The notes under the pieces were generated by a model. The model was not told where the DNA came from and made no database searches. It saw only the letters and a list, made by a program, of their open reading frames with translations. From NCBI GenBank assembly GCA_014871385.1, contig CM026424.1, positions 2,607,131 to 2,671,130 of the forward strand: a stretch of DNA of 64,000 bases, given 5' to 3'. The position numbers and the translations under genes are program-made. The DNA is from Ceratodon purpureus (taxonomy: Eukaryota > Streptophyta > Bryopsida > Pseudoditrichales > Ditrichaceae). Every line of letters starts with the position of its first letter. The first letter of the stretch is position 1. Positions 24,900 to 36,296 of this stretch are shown here, piece by piece.

Positions 24900-27029
24900 G
24901 TGAAATAATTCGTTTTTGAATTTGCAGTGAGAAATATTTCAGTACTGCCATCTTTCAAAGTCTCCCAAGAGCTTGGATATTGGTATTTTACCACGAAACT
25001 TTTACCAAAGAATCATCCTTGAGTTAGTTATATGTACACCAAGTTTCTAAGCCGAAAGATTTACCAACAAAAAGTTATTCAAAATCTACCACTGGGGACA
25101 TGTTTTCACTGCTGCCAACTTTGATAGCCTCCCAAAGATTGATTTTTTTTGTTTGGCCATGAAATTGTTGAAACAAAATCCCCTTTATAACGATAAAATA
25201 TGATAAAAAGTCAATAGCCAAAAGACTAACACCAAAAAAGATATCAACAATCTATCAAAATGTGTCGTTGTAGGAAACAATGGGGGAAACCATTTCATTG
25301 AAACCAGCTGTTGAGAAATTGTTCATTTACCATAAAAATTGGCATGAACGTTTTTATCATAAAGAGCATCTTGTCCCAAAATTTTCATACTATTGTTGAT
25401 TAACTCTCAAAGGCTCTTGGTGTTTTTCGAGCCAAAATTTTCAAAAATATTCCTTCATTGATAGCAATCTATTGTTTTCTAAATTTAGACATATAATTGA
25501 ATATGTAACCATAAGGTCTCGTACCTAATTTATCCGAAACCATGGATACAAAATTTGAGCACAATCCACCTTACATATTTCAAGATTCTAAGGTTTAAAG
25601 TCACGGTAAAAGTTTCTTTTGACACAACCTTCCTTGAGAGTATACCTATGTTTTGATGCCCAAAAAGTATACATTGCAAACACATTTGATTTACGGAGGG
25701 TCTTCAATCCTAGTAGGTATGGAAATCAAGTATAAGCACACAAAGTTTGAGTCCCATATGGGCTTGAGAAGGGGAAAAAATCTTTGATTTTGTGAAAAGA
25801 GGTTTACTGAAATTGCCTTACATTCTCCAAAATAACATCCAAAAGGATTATCTAAACATGCCCAATTGAAAATCCAATGGGTAGATAAAATAAGGTCAAT
25901 GAGGAATGTACCAAAACAAAATTTGACTTAATTGGAGTAAAACACAATTTTTTTGAAGTATAAATTATATATTTTCCTTCAATTTTTGAGGGGCAGTTTT
26001 GATAATAGGGGGTCCTGTGGATGGACCCTTTGCCACATCATATATAGTGGATGAAATTTGTTAAGTCTAGATGAAAATAAAGATTGGATGTAATATTTTT
26101 TCGTGGATGAAAATAATATTTTGCATGAACATTGAATTATGGATGATAATTGTCAGTTGGATTGAAACTACAGCAAAGAAGACAAGCCATGCAAATGGAA
26201 ATTGTTAGCTAGATGAAAACTGTCATTCAAATGAAAACTGGCATCAATGTCCATGCATGAAAATAACATTGGCCCTATTATTTTGCATGTGCCTACCGTT
26301 TGAAATTAACTTTTGTCACTTTTTGGCCTTGTAAATGACGAGCAACTTGGGCAGAAAATGGAAGATTCTAATTTCTTAGAAGCTGCTTGAATTTAGAATA
26401 GATTCTTGTAGAATCCATTATTTTTGCATTGTAACTCCAATTGCTATAAAATTTGCGGCATTGAAAAGCTAGCGGTGAAAGCTATATATAGAAAAAAATT
26501 AGAAAAATACAAAATTTGTAGAAGCTTAAAATAATCGGCCTAAAAGTTCTACGACTACAATATAGTCTCAAAAGCCTTTAACAATTAACTCTTAAAGATT
26601 TGACTAACACAATAATACTTTTAATTCTATTGTTTCCCATATAAATTATCTTTAAAAAAATTATACTTGATTGTTAGCATTAGTTTTTATCATAAAGATA
26701 GCTACTATAATGTCATTGAAGTGTTAAAAATGGAAACAAGCTTCTCAAAGAAGCTATTAAGTATAGAATAAAGAGAAACAAATAGCTTTGTTTGTCAAAG
26801 TTTAGTTTGAGATAATTATGATTTGAATTTTAGTATTTGTAGTGATTGATTCATAAAGCCATGACGGATGGATTCTCAAGACCCTGAAAATTGGAATTTG
26901 ATAATATCACAATTACTCATTTATCAAAATCAACCATCTACTTTAATAGTGAAGTAGACTATCGCTTTTGGCTTTAAAAACCACTTAATTTATTGGCCAA
27001 GGAAAAGAGAGCAATTTTCATATATGTAA
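24900..27029. other. AT-rich, gene-less region
   Basis: No plausible coding frame on either strand. A stretch around 26045-26275 repeats the motif GATGAAAA several times. Confidence 0.6.
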
Positions 27030-27690
27030 CAATTTTGCGTACTTTAGACATTTAAAGCGTTTAAAATAATTAATTAATTTTTCAAAATATACGATATTAA
27101 AATAACTATTTTTTAGCCTATATATTGAATTTACAATCCACCAATTACATTTGTTTGCATAGGATAAAAGCAAGTAGCTTGTTTTACCTTCTTGTGGTTG
27201 ATTTTAGGGTTTGTTGATAAAAAAAAATTAGATTGTTGATAAGATAGAAATTTGAGGAGCCTCTTATTTCAAAAATGCTCTTATGGTGTCGTATGAATTG
27301 ATATGGGTAATTTGATAAGTCATAAAAAGGGATTGTGTCTACCTAGTAGTTGTTGTTTTGATGTGTAGTATACCAAAGTTTAAAGAACCAAAAATATGAT
27401 TGAACTTTGTATTGTAAGAGAAAATATTGAAAAAATAAGAAAAGAAGAATTATAGATGAGAATGTTACGCTTCTTTTTTGGAATATTTTCACTTGATTCG
27501 AAGTTTATATACGAGTTTTATGAACTTGAGTATAGAGTGGTCTATTCTTAATAAAAGAGAGGAATGTAGATTTTTTACCTCTTCTAAGATGTCAATTTTT
27601 GTTAGAGCAAAGTAAAATTTCAGACATTACAGGCCCTATTGTTACTCTTTTGAAAAATCGTCACAATTATTATTAGTGTTTGCAAGTTCA
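27030..27690 (-). repeat. Dispersed repeat, copy B (inverse of 14640-15300)
   Basis: Inverted, diverged copy of the family block at 14640-15300. It abuts the outer transposon-like terminus that begins at about 27691. Confidence 0.7.
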
Positions 27691-27724
27691 GCGATGCTAT
27701 CTTGTGAGCGGTGGGCGGTGAATA
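27691..27724 (+). repeat. Outer left-type terminus with heptamer repeats
   Basis: Contains GCTATCTTGTGAGCGGTG, the same terminus as at 28640, and about 180 bp inward the CCTATTACCGTGGAA block. The matching right-type ends are at 36243-36285 and 40847-40890. It probably marks a second, related element. Confidence 0.6.
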
Positions 27725-28622
27725 CAAACTTTCATTTTTTTTCAAAAAAAAACTTGATTTTTTTTAGATTACTTAAATCTTTTCACCCAATTCTATCAAA
27801 AACCATAAGTTTTAAACTCTTTCTTCAAAGTCATGATTAAATAATAAATGAAACCTATTACCGTGGAAAGTTAATAAATTTGTTTTTTATTTAGAAACCA
27901 AGAAAAAAAGAAAATGGAAGAATTTAAACAAATTTTAAAAAAGGAAAAAAAGAAAAAAATTGCTAAATTTATTTCAAAAAAAGAAATGGGATACAAAACC
28001 GAAACAAGGTGGAAAAAACCTCCTATGCAAGGCCTTTTTGGATTCACAAAGAGAGTATTCTTTCACATCCACTTTTGTAACTAAAATTCCAAAAAGATAT
28101 AACTTTGAAAGGTGGATCCGACAGTCGATTACATTTGGTATCAACATTACAATTTTTGTTTTTAAATATACCTTTTTATGATTTACCATAGAATATTGTA
28201 TAATTGAAGGGGCTTAGTAGATATGTTCTTTATTTATAGAAGGTAAGTTCAAATGCATACTAAGCATAAATTTTAATTAAATCCGTTAGCTGAAAATATG
28301 AGTCACAAAGTAGAAACTTCTTTAGCAATTGCAATTAGTTCCAAAGAAACTTCCAAAGGAATCTATCAAGTGTAGTTAGTTCTAAAAAACGCATAACCTT
28401 GTTGAAACTAAGTCAATGAAAGTATCCACTTTGTAATCCATCTTTTAGAGATATCAAAAAATCTTATAAACGTGTTTGCGGTACTTTTATTGTCCTATCT
28501 TTCCAAAGATTTATGATATCATCTTCATGAAATTTATGCGGTTAATTGATGATAGTAATGGAGTACACCTTCTCTTTTCCACCATCTCTAGAAATAATAT
28601 ATCTGTAACTACAACATGGTAT

Positions 28623-28633
28623 GAATTTAAGAC
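28623..28633 (+). repeat. Target-site duplication, left (GAATTTAAGAC)
   Basis: An 11-bp direct repeat with 36286-36296, immediately outside the inverted termini. The preceding base T also matches. Length fits the 8-11 bp duplications made by Mutator-like transposases. Confidence 0.8.
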
Positions 28634-28661
28634 CAGCAACGCTATCTTGTGAGCGGTGAGC
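28634..28661 (+). repeat. Left terminal inverted repeat
   Basis: Reads into GCTATCTTGTGAGCGGTGAG with two heptamer units (TGTGAGC, GGTGAGC). Its partner is 36243-36285. Confidence 0.75.
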
Positions 28662-28944
28662 CCAAAAAAATTCAGTTTCTGTGTAAAAATTTGAGTTTTT
28701 AGTATATTTTTTGACTTTTTTTGAGAGCAATCACACAATGATGAGCGATTTGGGACACTTTGCTTGTATATATGAATGCCAAATAAGTAGACCCTATAAC
28801 CGTGGAATGAATGAAACGTGCGTGGTTTCAGGTAATATCTAACTGTTTAAGTTACATACAGATTGGATATCCAATTTTTTTGAATTTTTTTTTATCTCAT
28901 TTTCATGGTCTCGGAACTGGAAAAAGAATATTTCGAGGTCATGA

Positions 28945-28984
28945 GGGAATATTCTCTCCTCGGATTCGAGGAGAGAATATTCCC
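28945..28984. repeat. 40-bp near-perfect palindrome
   Basis: The 20-bp halves are reverse complements except for one central base. Outer part GGGAATATTCTCTCC, centre CTCGGATTCGAG. It is one member of the CTCGGATCCGAG family scattered over 28.9-38.8 kb. Confidence 0.9.
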
Positions 28985-29192
28985 AAAGTATGCCAAAACT
29001 TTGGTTTTCTTCTTAATTTTTACACGAACACATTTGAGAAGTGAACAATAAATAAATAAAATAGTGACCTTTATTTATGTTCTGTGGATTCCAAATCCAG
29101 CACAAAGCCAAAACAAATCAATTCCGCTATTCATATAATGTATTCTTGAACTGTATTGGTCACTCAATTTCAGAGTCTAACCATAAGAAAAA

Positions 29193-30547
29193 CTACTTAA
29201 GCGATTCAGCAACTTTGGCCATCTCCAGAACACGCATAACTTCGTTGAAGCTGAAGCTAGGGGCGTGCATAAAAGTATCAACCTTGTAATCCATCTCGCA
29301 TAAATAGCGGAAGATATAATAAACATGCTTGCGGTACTTCCACTGGCCTCTTTTGCCAAGGGTTTCCGAAGTCATTTTCATGAAGTCGGGGCAAGTACAT
29401 CTAGGGAAGTCCGTGATGGTGATACAATATATGGTTTCACTGGGACTCTTCAAGGAGATGACGCAGCCAAATCCTGGATATGGGATCGATGTGACACTTG
29501 TTATCCAATACTTGTTCACGAGACCCGCGCTGCTCCACTTGTTGCGGTGGTCGGAAGTAGGAGCGTCAGAACTTCTCCTGATGGCATATCCGTTTCGAGT
29601 CGTCGGGTGTGTATCAGGATCGACAGGAACCGGGAAATGACTCCTTGGAAGCGGCATATTAGCAGAAACCTGGAACTGACGTCGAGGTGATAGTGCTCCA
29701 CGTTGTTGGAGTTGGAACCCGGCCTCTTCAAGAGCCAAAATCTCTTTGATGGTCAAGTTCGTGCCCCTTTTTACAGGCCAAGTCTGCGGGATAGATGGCC
29801 AATCGATCACAAACGACTTCTTTATGCCCTTCACACATCTATTAATGTCATCGGCACAAACCAGAAGTCAGTAGAAATATGGCAATCGGTTCTGAACTCC
29901 TTCTTCAGCCATACATATGTAGGAGCAGGCGTACCATGTGTACCTCGGCGCACTCGGGTATCGCACTTCTCATTCATATGAGCCTGCATTGCTTGGCATT
30001 TTCGGTTAGACTTGCCGGACAGTCTGGCAATGTGCCACTTAGAAGGGTCGCAATCTGTCTCCTACACTGAAGTAGTGTGTTGAACACCCGAGTCAGGTTG
30101 AGAAAGGGCCTTCTGAATGCGTGCTCTGGTGGATCTTGTGCCATCACGAGGAATGGAGTAATTCACTGTATCATAACGATGAGAGTCATGACTGGAACCG
30201 GGCTTCAAATCAAACTTCCGTTTTGTAGATCCAAAGATCTTTGCACCTTCCAAGCCTCCTTTCTTTGTCAATATATCCTCGGCTCCGGGGTAGGAGTTCA
30301 CTGCCTCAGCAATCAACTTGGGGTCACCAGAGCGTTGAGCGTGGCGTAAACGAAGTTCTCCTCTGTCCGGACCTTTACCGCCCTTTCCTCCCTTCAGCCA
30401 AGACCGGTAACTTGTGATGTGCATGAATGCTCGGATCATATCATCCACTGTTGCCTCGTACAAACAGGTCATTGTATTTCCTGATTGTTGAAGCCATCTG
30501 TTGTGGACGGTTTCCGCAAGGTTGCAGGAAGGCATGTCGGCTCTCAA
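29193..30547 (-). pseudogene. Mutator-like transposase C-terminus with degenerate SWIM zinc finger
   Basis: Read right to left, the frame starts at 30547 with PSCNLAETVHNRWLQQSG, the region that follows the catalytic domain in SWIM-containing plant transposases. It runs to a TAG at 30064-30062. The same frame resumes after the stop (ETDCDPSKWHIARLSGKSN and onward) until about 29837, where one frameshift moves it into the 29834-29193 frame. That part carries FPRCTCPDF and, 20 residues on, a KHVYYIF His, a SWIM-like Cys-X-Cys...His with the second-half Cys replaced. The N-terminal catalytic domain is absent: similarity stops at the 30548-30596 junction. It is one nonsense codon and one frameshift from a readable C-terminal half. 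Confidence 0.7.
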
Positions 30548-30596
30548 GAATATAGAGGGAGATATAGTACATGAATATAGAGGGAGATTTTAGCAG
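30548..30596. other. Head-to-head junction with duplicated GAATATAGAGGGAGAT
   Basis: The 16-bp motif occurs twice (at about 30548 and 30573). On its left the transposase frame has lost its 5' part; on its right the methyltransferase-like gene starts mid-gene. This looks like a deletion or rearrangement breakpoint. Confidence 0.5.
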
Positions 30597-31026
30597 CTCA
30601 AGAGGAGGCAATTCAAGCATATAAAGACTCCTTGATAACTGAATTGGGAGAAGATCGGGATGGAAGTTCCTCTGAGCTCCTTACAGCTAGTAAGAAGGCT
30701 GTTAAAGTGATAAAAACCTCATTATCCACGCAATTGGAACGTTATGTTGCGATCGCCAATCCAGCTAACGGTGATGGGTTTATCAAGGAGGTATGTGCAT
30801 ATTTACAAGGAGCCCAATGTTGAAGACTGTTAATTACTGGTCTTTTGTTTGAGATTAAACTGTCCGTCTGCTCAGCCACTAACTCATAGTCTAAACTGCC
30901 TGCATCTAGTAGTCAGGGTATTTCGCATTTTGTTTTTGAGCCTTCCTGTTCTATTTTTTATTGACGCAAGCCTCATTTGGAGGCTCGCGGTTTTCTTCTC
31001 GTGTTGCAAAAAAAGTGCAATCAGGT

Positions 31027-31066
31027 GGCACCCCCGACCCATGCCCCGGATCCGAGGGGTGCCCCT
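31027..31066 (+). repeat. Palindromic CGGATCCG hairpin unit
   Basis: GGCACCCCC at 31027 can pair with GGGGTGCCC after 31056, enclosing CCCCGGATCCGAGGGG. It lies in the intron after the first cargo-gene exon. Confidence 0.7.
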
Positions 31067-31311
31067 TTGCCTCTGTGGGAAATCACTTTCTTCAGATCAT
31101 GAGCACCAGTCCATTGCTAGTGACTGAGTGTTTATCTCATGTTGTTATGAGTGACTCATGATCTGCTGTCGTTGCTTGTTCGGTTATGCTTGGATACTGA
31201 ATGCTTTGAGCAGGCAATGCTTAGCTGTTTGATTTCTTTTTTGAAGCGAGACTTTCTGCTTGCTTAAGTACCATGAATTTTCATTGAATTCGGCACCCAC
31301 GGAAGTGGTGT

Positions 31312-31325
31312 CCTCGGATCCGAGG
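31312..31325. repeat. Palindrome CCTCGGATCCGAGG
   Basis: A perfect 14-bp palindrome followed by TGAGAATATTCTC, echoing the arms of the 28945-28984 palindrome. Confidence 0.85.
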
Positions 31326-34300
31326 TGAGAATATTCTCAAAATTCCCTCAGTTCGAATGGTTGATTCTCACAGTGCCTTGGTCTTTTTTTTTTAGCCTTC
31401 CTGTTTTAATTTTTTTTTGACGCAAGCCTCACTTGGAGGCTCTTAGTTTGCTTTAAAACTCATGAGTTTTGTGTAAATGTTTTTGGTTTGTTTTCAATGC
31501 ATCTCCTGTTTAGAGTATGTTGTTGTGTAATACTCCTTATTACTGTTAAAGTTTAGTTCTACTTAATTGTTCTTTAATTTTACCTAGATCATATGAATTG
31601 ATATGAATTTATTTTGAGATGATGCTTGACTTGTTTGCAGATCATCCGGCACTTTGACATATTTTATATGAAGGCAGAGATGACCCCTGAAAAGTTGCAG
31701 CTTTTTGCAAGTGCTAAGGTTTCTGCCAAGTACAAAGAGAAGTGGTTGAAGTGGTGGAATATGAGCAAGGAGAGTCGGCAGGAGTACAATTTTCCTCCAC
31801 ATCCAGCTTCTGATTTAGTTCTCCGGCCTTGGGTTGATCAAGCTGCATTCTGCGCTCGGGTAAGTTTCTAATTCTTAAGCTTTTGCATTTCATTTCACAG
31901 TTGTTGCTTATTGCAGTTTAACATAAGTCTTCATCATAAAATTGGTCATGTATTCTTATGTGTTTTTTAATTGATTGTATTTGCAGCTAGAGAGGAGGCA
32001 GTTATTCGTTATGCCAAGATTGTAGAGGAGGACATCATAGTTTTGAGGACAAAGGATTTACCTAATCCTGTAGATGATATTGGCTCATGGATTGAGGCTC
32101 ATTCCATCACTTTGTGGGGCAAGGCCTTTAAGCATTTTTTCCCTAAGGTTGAAACTTTTACGAAGAAAGAGCCATTTCTCCACCAGGCTGGTGCTCAGAA
32201 TGCGATGAAGCGGGCTATCTTGAGGTATTTCTGGAGGGAGTTGGTTGTTAAGGGTGCCATTGACAAGAAGGATATTCCCCAGAGGTTTAAGAAGTGGGTG
32301 GATGTCTCTAGCAGTGAGTGCATTTTTACAGATTATCAGAGGAGACATTTTGGAGCTCCTCATCTCCTTCAGTGTCCTTGGTACCTTGAGCTCAAAGAGA
32401 ATGATCATTGCCCCGGGGAAGAGAGAGGTCTTAAAGCAAGTTGTGAGAATTTAATGAAGCAGCTTGTGGATGAGAACATGATGGCTTTGGAGGAGGATAC
32501 CTCGCAGGTTGGTGCTGATGCAGCTCTTTCTGAGAGACAAAAGAAGAAGGTGGCTGAGAGGAAGACTAGGGCTGAGGCAAGGATGAAGGAGAAGGAGAGC
32601 AAGAAGAAGGAGAGGGAGCAAGAAGTGAAGCTCAAGAAGGAAGTGGCAGCAATGAACAAGGAATTGGCCAAGTTAGTTTTGAAGGAAGGGCCAGAGAAGT
32701 TGATGTCTCATGTTGGCATTTCTCCTTCAGTGAGCAACATGTTTGCTGGCATACTTTCTGTAGTTCCTCGGGTGCCTCATTTTTCTACTCCCATGCCTTC
32801 TCAGACTATCTACACGATTCCATACTCGTAGTTGGATGAGGTAGACACTAGTGTTGAGATCATCAATGATTGCCCTATGGGCATTTTGGAGTTGTTTACT
32901 GCTCTATCGGAGGGGGATGAGCCTAAGGTTTGGAGCAAGATCAAGGATTGGATCAAAGAGAATCTCAGTAGCAAGGCTAGGAATTTTGGAGGTGAGGAGG
33001 TTGAGGCTGCTGTGGACCTCATCATTTTTGATGTTCCAGAGGATTTGCCAGTTCCAGGTTTAGGGCAGGATGGTGAGATTCCCTCTTGGAACAAGCACCC
33101 GAAGATTTAATCAGGGAAGAAAATGGAGTCTCCATGGATTAAGGCCCATTTTGAGTTTGCTATGGAGTTTCTGCAGGATGATGAAGCTTTGATTGTTTTT
33201 TACCCTGATTCAAAGTTCATTTCGAATGAGCTTATTTCCTGGGCAAAGTGGGCTAATTTCCAGGAGGAGGCCAAGTGGTTTGCAATCAATGGCCTGCCAT
33301 TGACTATTCCAGACCGTTATCCACGCCAGCACAAGACTTTTATCGTCAGGTGCTTCATCATAATGGAGAATGTGGAGGAGGATGCCCCAAGGTCTAAGTT
33401 CCAGTTTCATGATAGCGCTGAGCTTGGTGCCCAAGGCATCAAGCTCTCCTCTGATGGACATTGCACTAATTTGATTACTGGAGATTCTCTGACAATTAAT
33501 TTAGAGACTGGTGAGCCATTCAGAGGAGCACGGGAGAAGACTTCTAACCTCTTGCAGGCTCTAATTGATTTGTGCACGGTTGAGAATGACATTGTCATGG
33601 ATCTCACAGCTTCTACAGGTATTAATTTGTTTTTTTTTTGTTTAAATGAATTTTGTATTTCATTTTATAATTTTTACTTATGTCTTGGAGCTCTAATTTC
33701 TGTGCAGGTGCTTCCATTCGAGCATCCAAGAGTCTCCGGTGTCATGTCATAGACTTTGAGTGTGACACCACCTTGTACAATCAGGTGTTGTTTCCTCTTC
33801 TTCCAAGCACGGAGGAGGTTGAGTCTGCTCCAATTCCTGTGCCTTCACCGAAGAAGAAACGTTCGGTTGAGTCAGACGATGAGCCTGAGAGGAAGACTGC
33901 CCCCAAGCGTTCTTGTAAGTAAGTCTTTGCATTCATTTGACATTTGTTTATTTTTTTTAAAAAGTTTAGTTCAATATTTATTAAACTGTGAAATTGTCAT
34001 CTGCAGTCGGAAGAAAGCGTTGAAGAATGACATTGGTGGCCCTATTATCTCACACCATCTTAGCAAGATAAGGAGTCCAATTAGACCTTCAGAGCTTCCA
34101 CATTATGCAAAGATGCAAGCTCAAGCTTATTTAGCTGCTCCTTCTCCATCTATTTCATCTGACAGAAATAACATTTGTCGTGATGCTGAGATTTATCTTT
34201 ACATAGCCGCAGAAGTTGCCAGAGTGGTATTATCTAGTGATTGCGATTCTTATGATGGTTGGATTGGTACTTGTAGCGATGACGAGATGTCTACTTGATC

Positions 34301-34499
34301 ATTGCATATTTACTCTATATTGTTATGTTTTCCCTACTTATATATCATATGATAGCTTTGGCTTTGGATTTTATATTTTGCCTTAACCTCACTTTGCTCT
34401 ACTTCTGTGTGAATTTCTCTACCGGCCATATATTTTAAATTGACTTCATACATGATTAAATCATAAAGATGGTACTAATTTTTTTAGAAGTTGAACTTT

Positions 34500-35170
34500 C
34501 CTTGGTTACAGCTTGAACGCATCACATTAACCCCTAAAGGACAATCATCCACATTTGGGCTTTTTTGGAATTTGGGCATGTACCTATGAATGCAATTTAT
34601 ATCGCGATTTTCTGAAATTTTTATTGAAGGTGGGCCGTTCGGAGATCCTCGTGTAGGTATTTTTATTTTTCAATTCCGACATCGGGATCAAAAGTTATGA
34701 AGGTTTAAGTGTCAAACGCTGCTCGTTGGGCAGCTGCTGAAATTTCTAAGCCACTGTGAATGCAGCAAATTCTGCCCAAAACTGCCCAAAACTACCCAAA
34801 ATTGCAAAAATCTGCAAAAATCTGCCCAAAGAAGAAACTTTGAAATTCCACCAAAAATTGAGATTTTGATATTTTTCAAAAATAAAAATTTCTATGTATA
34901 GAGAAGGCAGTAGAGCATGTTCCCACCGTTTGGATTTTTAATCCAATTTTTTTTCATATGCTATTCTTATTGTCCAAAAACGGCCTTTGTTTGTGAATTT
35001 CAGTATACCCCCTAGCGGAAAATGATTTTTTTGGAAATCTTCCACAACTTTTTTGAATATAATTTTTTTCAATACAATTAGCTAACTTAGTCTTCTTTGA
35101 CGTGCATCAAAACCACCAAAATCCATAATGCAAAAAAATGGTTTTTTGGGCCTTCAAAACTCTGCTGTCC
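34500..35170 (+). repeat. Dispersed repeat, copy C (diverged)
   Basis: Matches landmarks of 45170-45860: CCTAAAGGACAATC, GAATTTGGGCATGTA, ACAATTAGCTAACTTAGTCTT and CCACCAAAATCCATAATGC in the same order. It lies inside the Mutator-like element, 3' of the cargo gene. Confidence 0.65.
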
Positions 35171-35460
35171 CCTTTTTTTGCAGTGAAAAAAAACTTGTTT
35201 TCCTACTTTGAACGTTATGATCTTGCAATTGGTGAAGAATGAGTGTGTGAGATTCGGTGGATATGTAGACATGGAAGTTAGCTACAAGATCTTATGGTTA
35301 GATGTACCAAAAAAGACCCCAAGTTTGCAAAATCCGCCTTGCTTTGAAGAGGGGCTGTTTTGAGGCAGTTTTGATGAAAAATACCCTCAGAATTTTAGGG
35401 GTTAAAATGTGGTTTTCTTAAAACTTTTCTTATGTATTTTTCCCTTCCCTATTATGCAAA

Positions 35461-35547
35461 TACCCCTAGTAATTACTTGGGGTACTCGGGCACCCCTTGT
35501 AATTACTTAGGGTACTTGGGCACCCCTAGTAATTACTTGGGGTCCCC
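35461..35547 (+). repeat. 30-bp tandem repeat x 3, each a small hairpin
   Basis: Units at 35461, 35491 and 35521 share ACCCCTAGTAATTACTTGGG. ACCCC and GGGGT within a unit can pair around TAGTAATTACTT. Confidence 0.85.
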
Positions 35548-35699
35548 TACGAACACAAATCCGAAGTCGGTTTTAGGAGTAAATAACTCTCAGTTAATTA
35601 ATTTTGCACCTTTAAATCAGTTATCCAACACTTGGATGAAAAAAAAATCATCCCAAAAAACTAAAAGTCACATTCGTCTGCAATAGCCGTTGTGTATAT

Positions 35700-36030
35700 C
35701 CGTTCTTCACCTAATTTTGTTTTTTTTTATCTTTCTTCTTTCTTTCCTTTATGTATTCATTCATTTTTTTATTTATTTATCTTTTTTTGTTAATTCCTTT
35801 TTATGTTTTATCTTTTATTTTGTTTATCTCTATTTTATTTATTCGTTGTTTTTCTTCTTTCGTTGTTTTATTTATTTTTCTTTCTTTTCTTCTTATTTTC
35901 CTTCATTTTTTAATTTTTTTTTCCTATATTCCTTTTCATTATTTATTTTTGATCTTTTTTCTTTCTTTCATTTTTTTTTTTTTCTCTTTTTTTTTTTTTT
36001 TTTCCTTTTTTTTATTTTTTTCCACTTGGT
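35700..36030 (+). repeat. Pyrimidine-rich low-complexity tract
   Basis: About 330 bp of almost only T and C on this strand (TTTCTTCTTTCTTTCC type). Long open frames here encode Phe-rich nonsense and are not genes. Confidence 0.9.
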
Positions 36031-36242
36031 CTTCATGGCGTGGAATTGATAGGATATATGAAAAAATAATCACAATTTATTCGGGTATGAATCGGGTGTA
36101 AATTTCTACATTTATCAATTTAGTAGCCACTCTTTTTGGAATATACCCTAAAACACCTTCCACGGTCATAGGTCCTATATATGCCATGTCATACAAAATC
36201 ATCTCAAAATATCAAATAAATAGTCAAAAAATTGAAAATTTA

Positions 36243-36285
36243 GTGCTCACCGCTCACTGCTCACCGCTCACAAGATAGCATTTTT
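36243..36285 (-). repeat. Right terminus with four GCTCACC-type heptamers
   Basis: GCTCACC, GCTCACT, GCTCACC, GCTCACA in tandem, then AGATAGC. Inverse partner of 28634-28661. Confidence 0.8.
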
Positions 36286-36296
36286 GAATTTAAGAC
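36286..36296 (+). repeat. Target-site duplication, right (GAATTTAAGAC)
   Basis: Identical to 28623-28633. Confidence 0.8.

Larger units (their letters stand above)
30597..34298 (+). pseudogene. Permuted amino-methyltransferase-like gene, transposon cargo
   Basis: Exons: 30597-30790 (AIQAYKDSLITELGEDRDG), 31641-31859 (IIRHFDIFYMK...), 31987 to about 33621, about 33709-33918 and 34007-34298. The long exon has a charged coiled-coil (RKTRAEARMKEKESKKKE), then DLIIFDVPED, MESPWIKAHFEFA and LIVFYPDSKFI. After it come EKTSNLLQALIDLC and DIVMDLTASTGASIRASKSL with HVIDFECD. The last resembles the AdoMet-binding motif I of beta-class DNA amino-methyltransferases, with the DPPY-type motif IV position occupied by DVPE. 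A basic Lys/Arg linker and acidic C-terminus follow. Two in-frame stops (TAG 32829-32831, TAA 33108-33110) interrupt it; both are sense codons in the copy at 38.9-40.2 kb. The 31859/31987 junction is out of phase by one base. The 5' end is missing. Confidence 0.6.
28634..36285. mobile_element. Mutator-like element (7.65 kb) with methyltransferase-like cargo
   Basis: Bounded by inverted termini (AACGCTATCTTGTGAGCGG on the left; the reverse complement of AATGCTATCTTGTGAGCGG on the right) and by the 11-bp duplication GAATTTAAGAC. Inside are a minus-strand transposase/SWIM remnant (29193-30547), a plus-strand methyltransferase-like gene (30597-34298), low-complexity DNA and short tandem repeats. 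Subterminal CCGTGGAA blocks are shared by both ends (28814 and, inverted, 36159). Both genes carry stops, so this copy is not autonomous. Assignment to Mutator-like rests on duplication length and the SWIM-containing transposase remnant. Confidence 0.75.

Noticed and set aside
35700..36100. Long Phe-rich open frames that look like a membrane protein
   Set aside because: They arise from a pyrimidine-only low-complexity tract and exist in overlapping frames; no codon structure.
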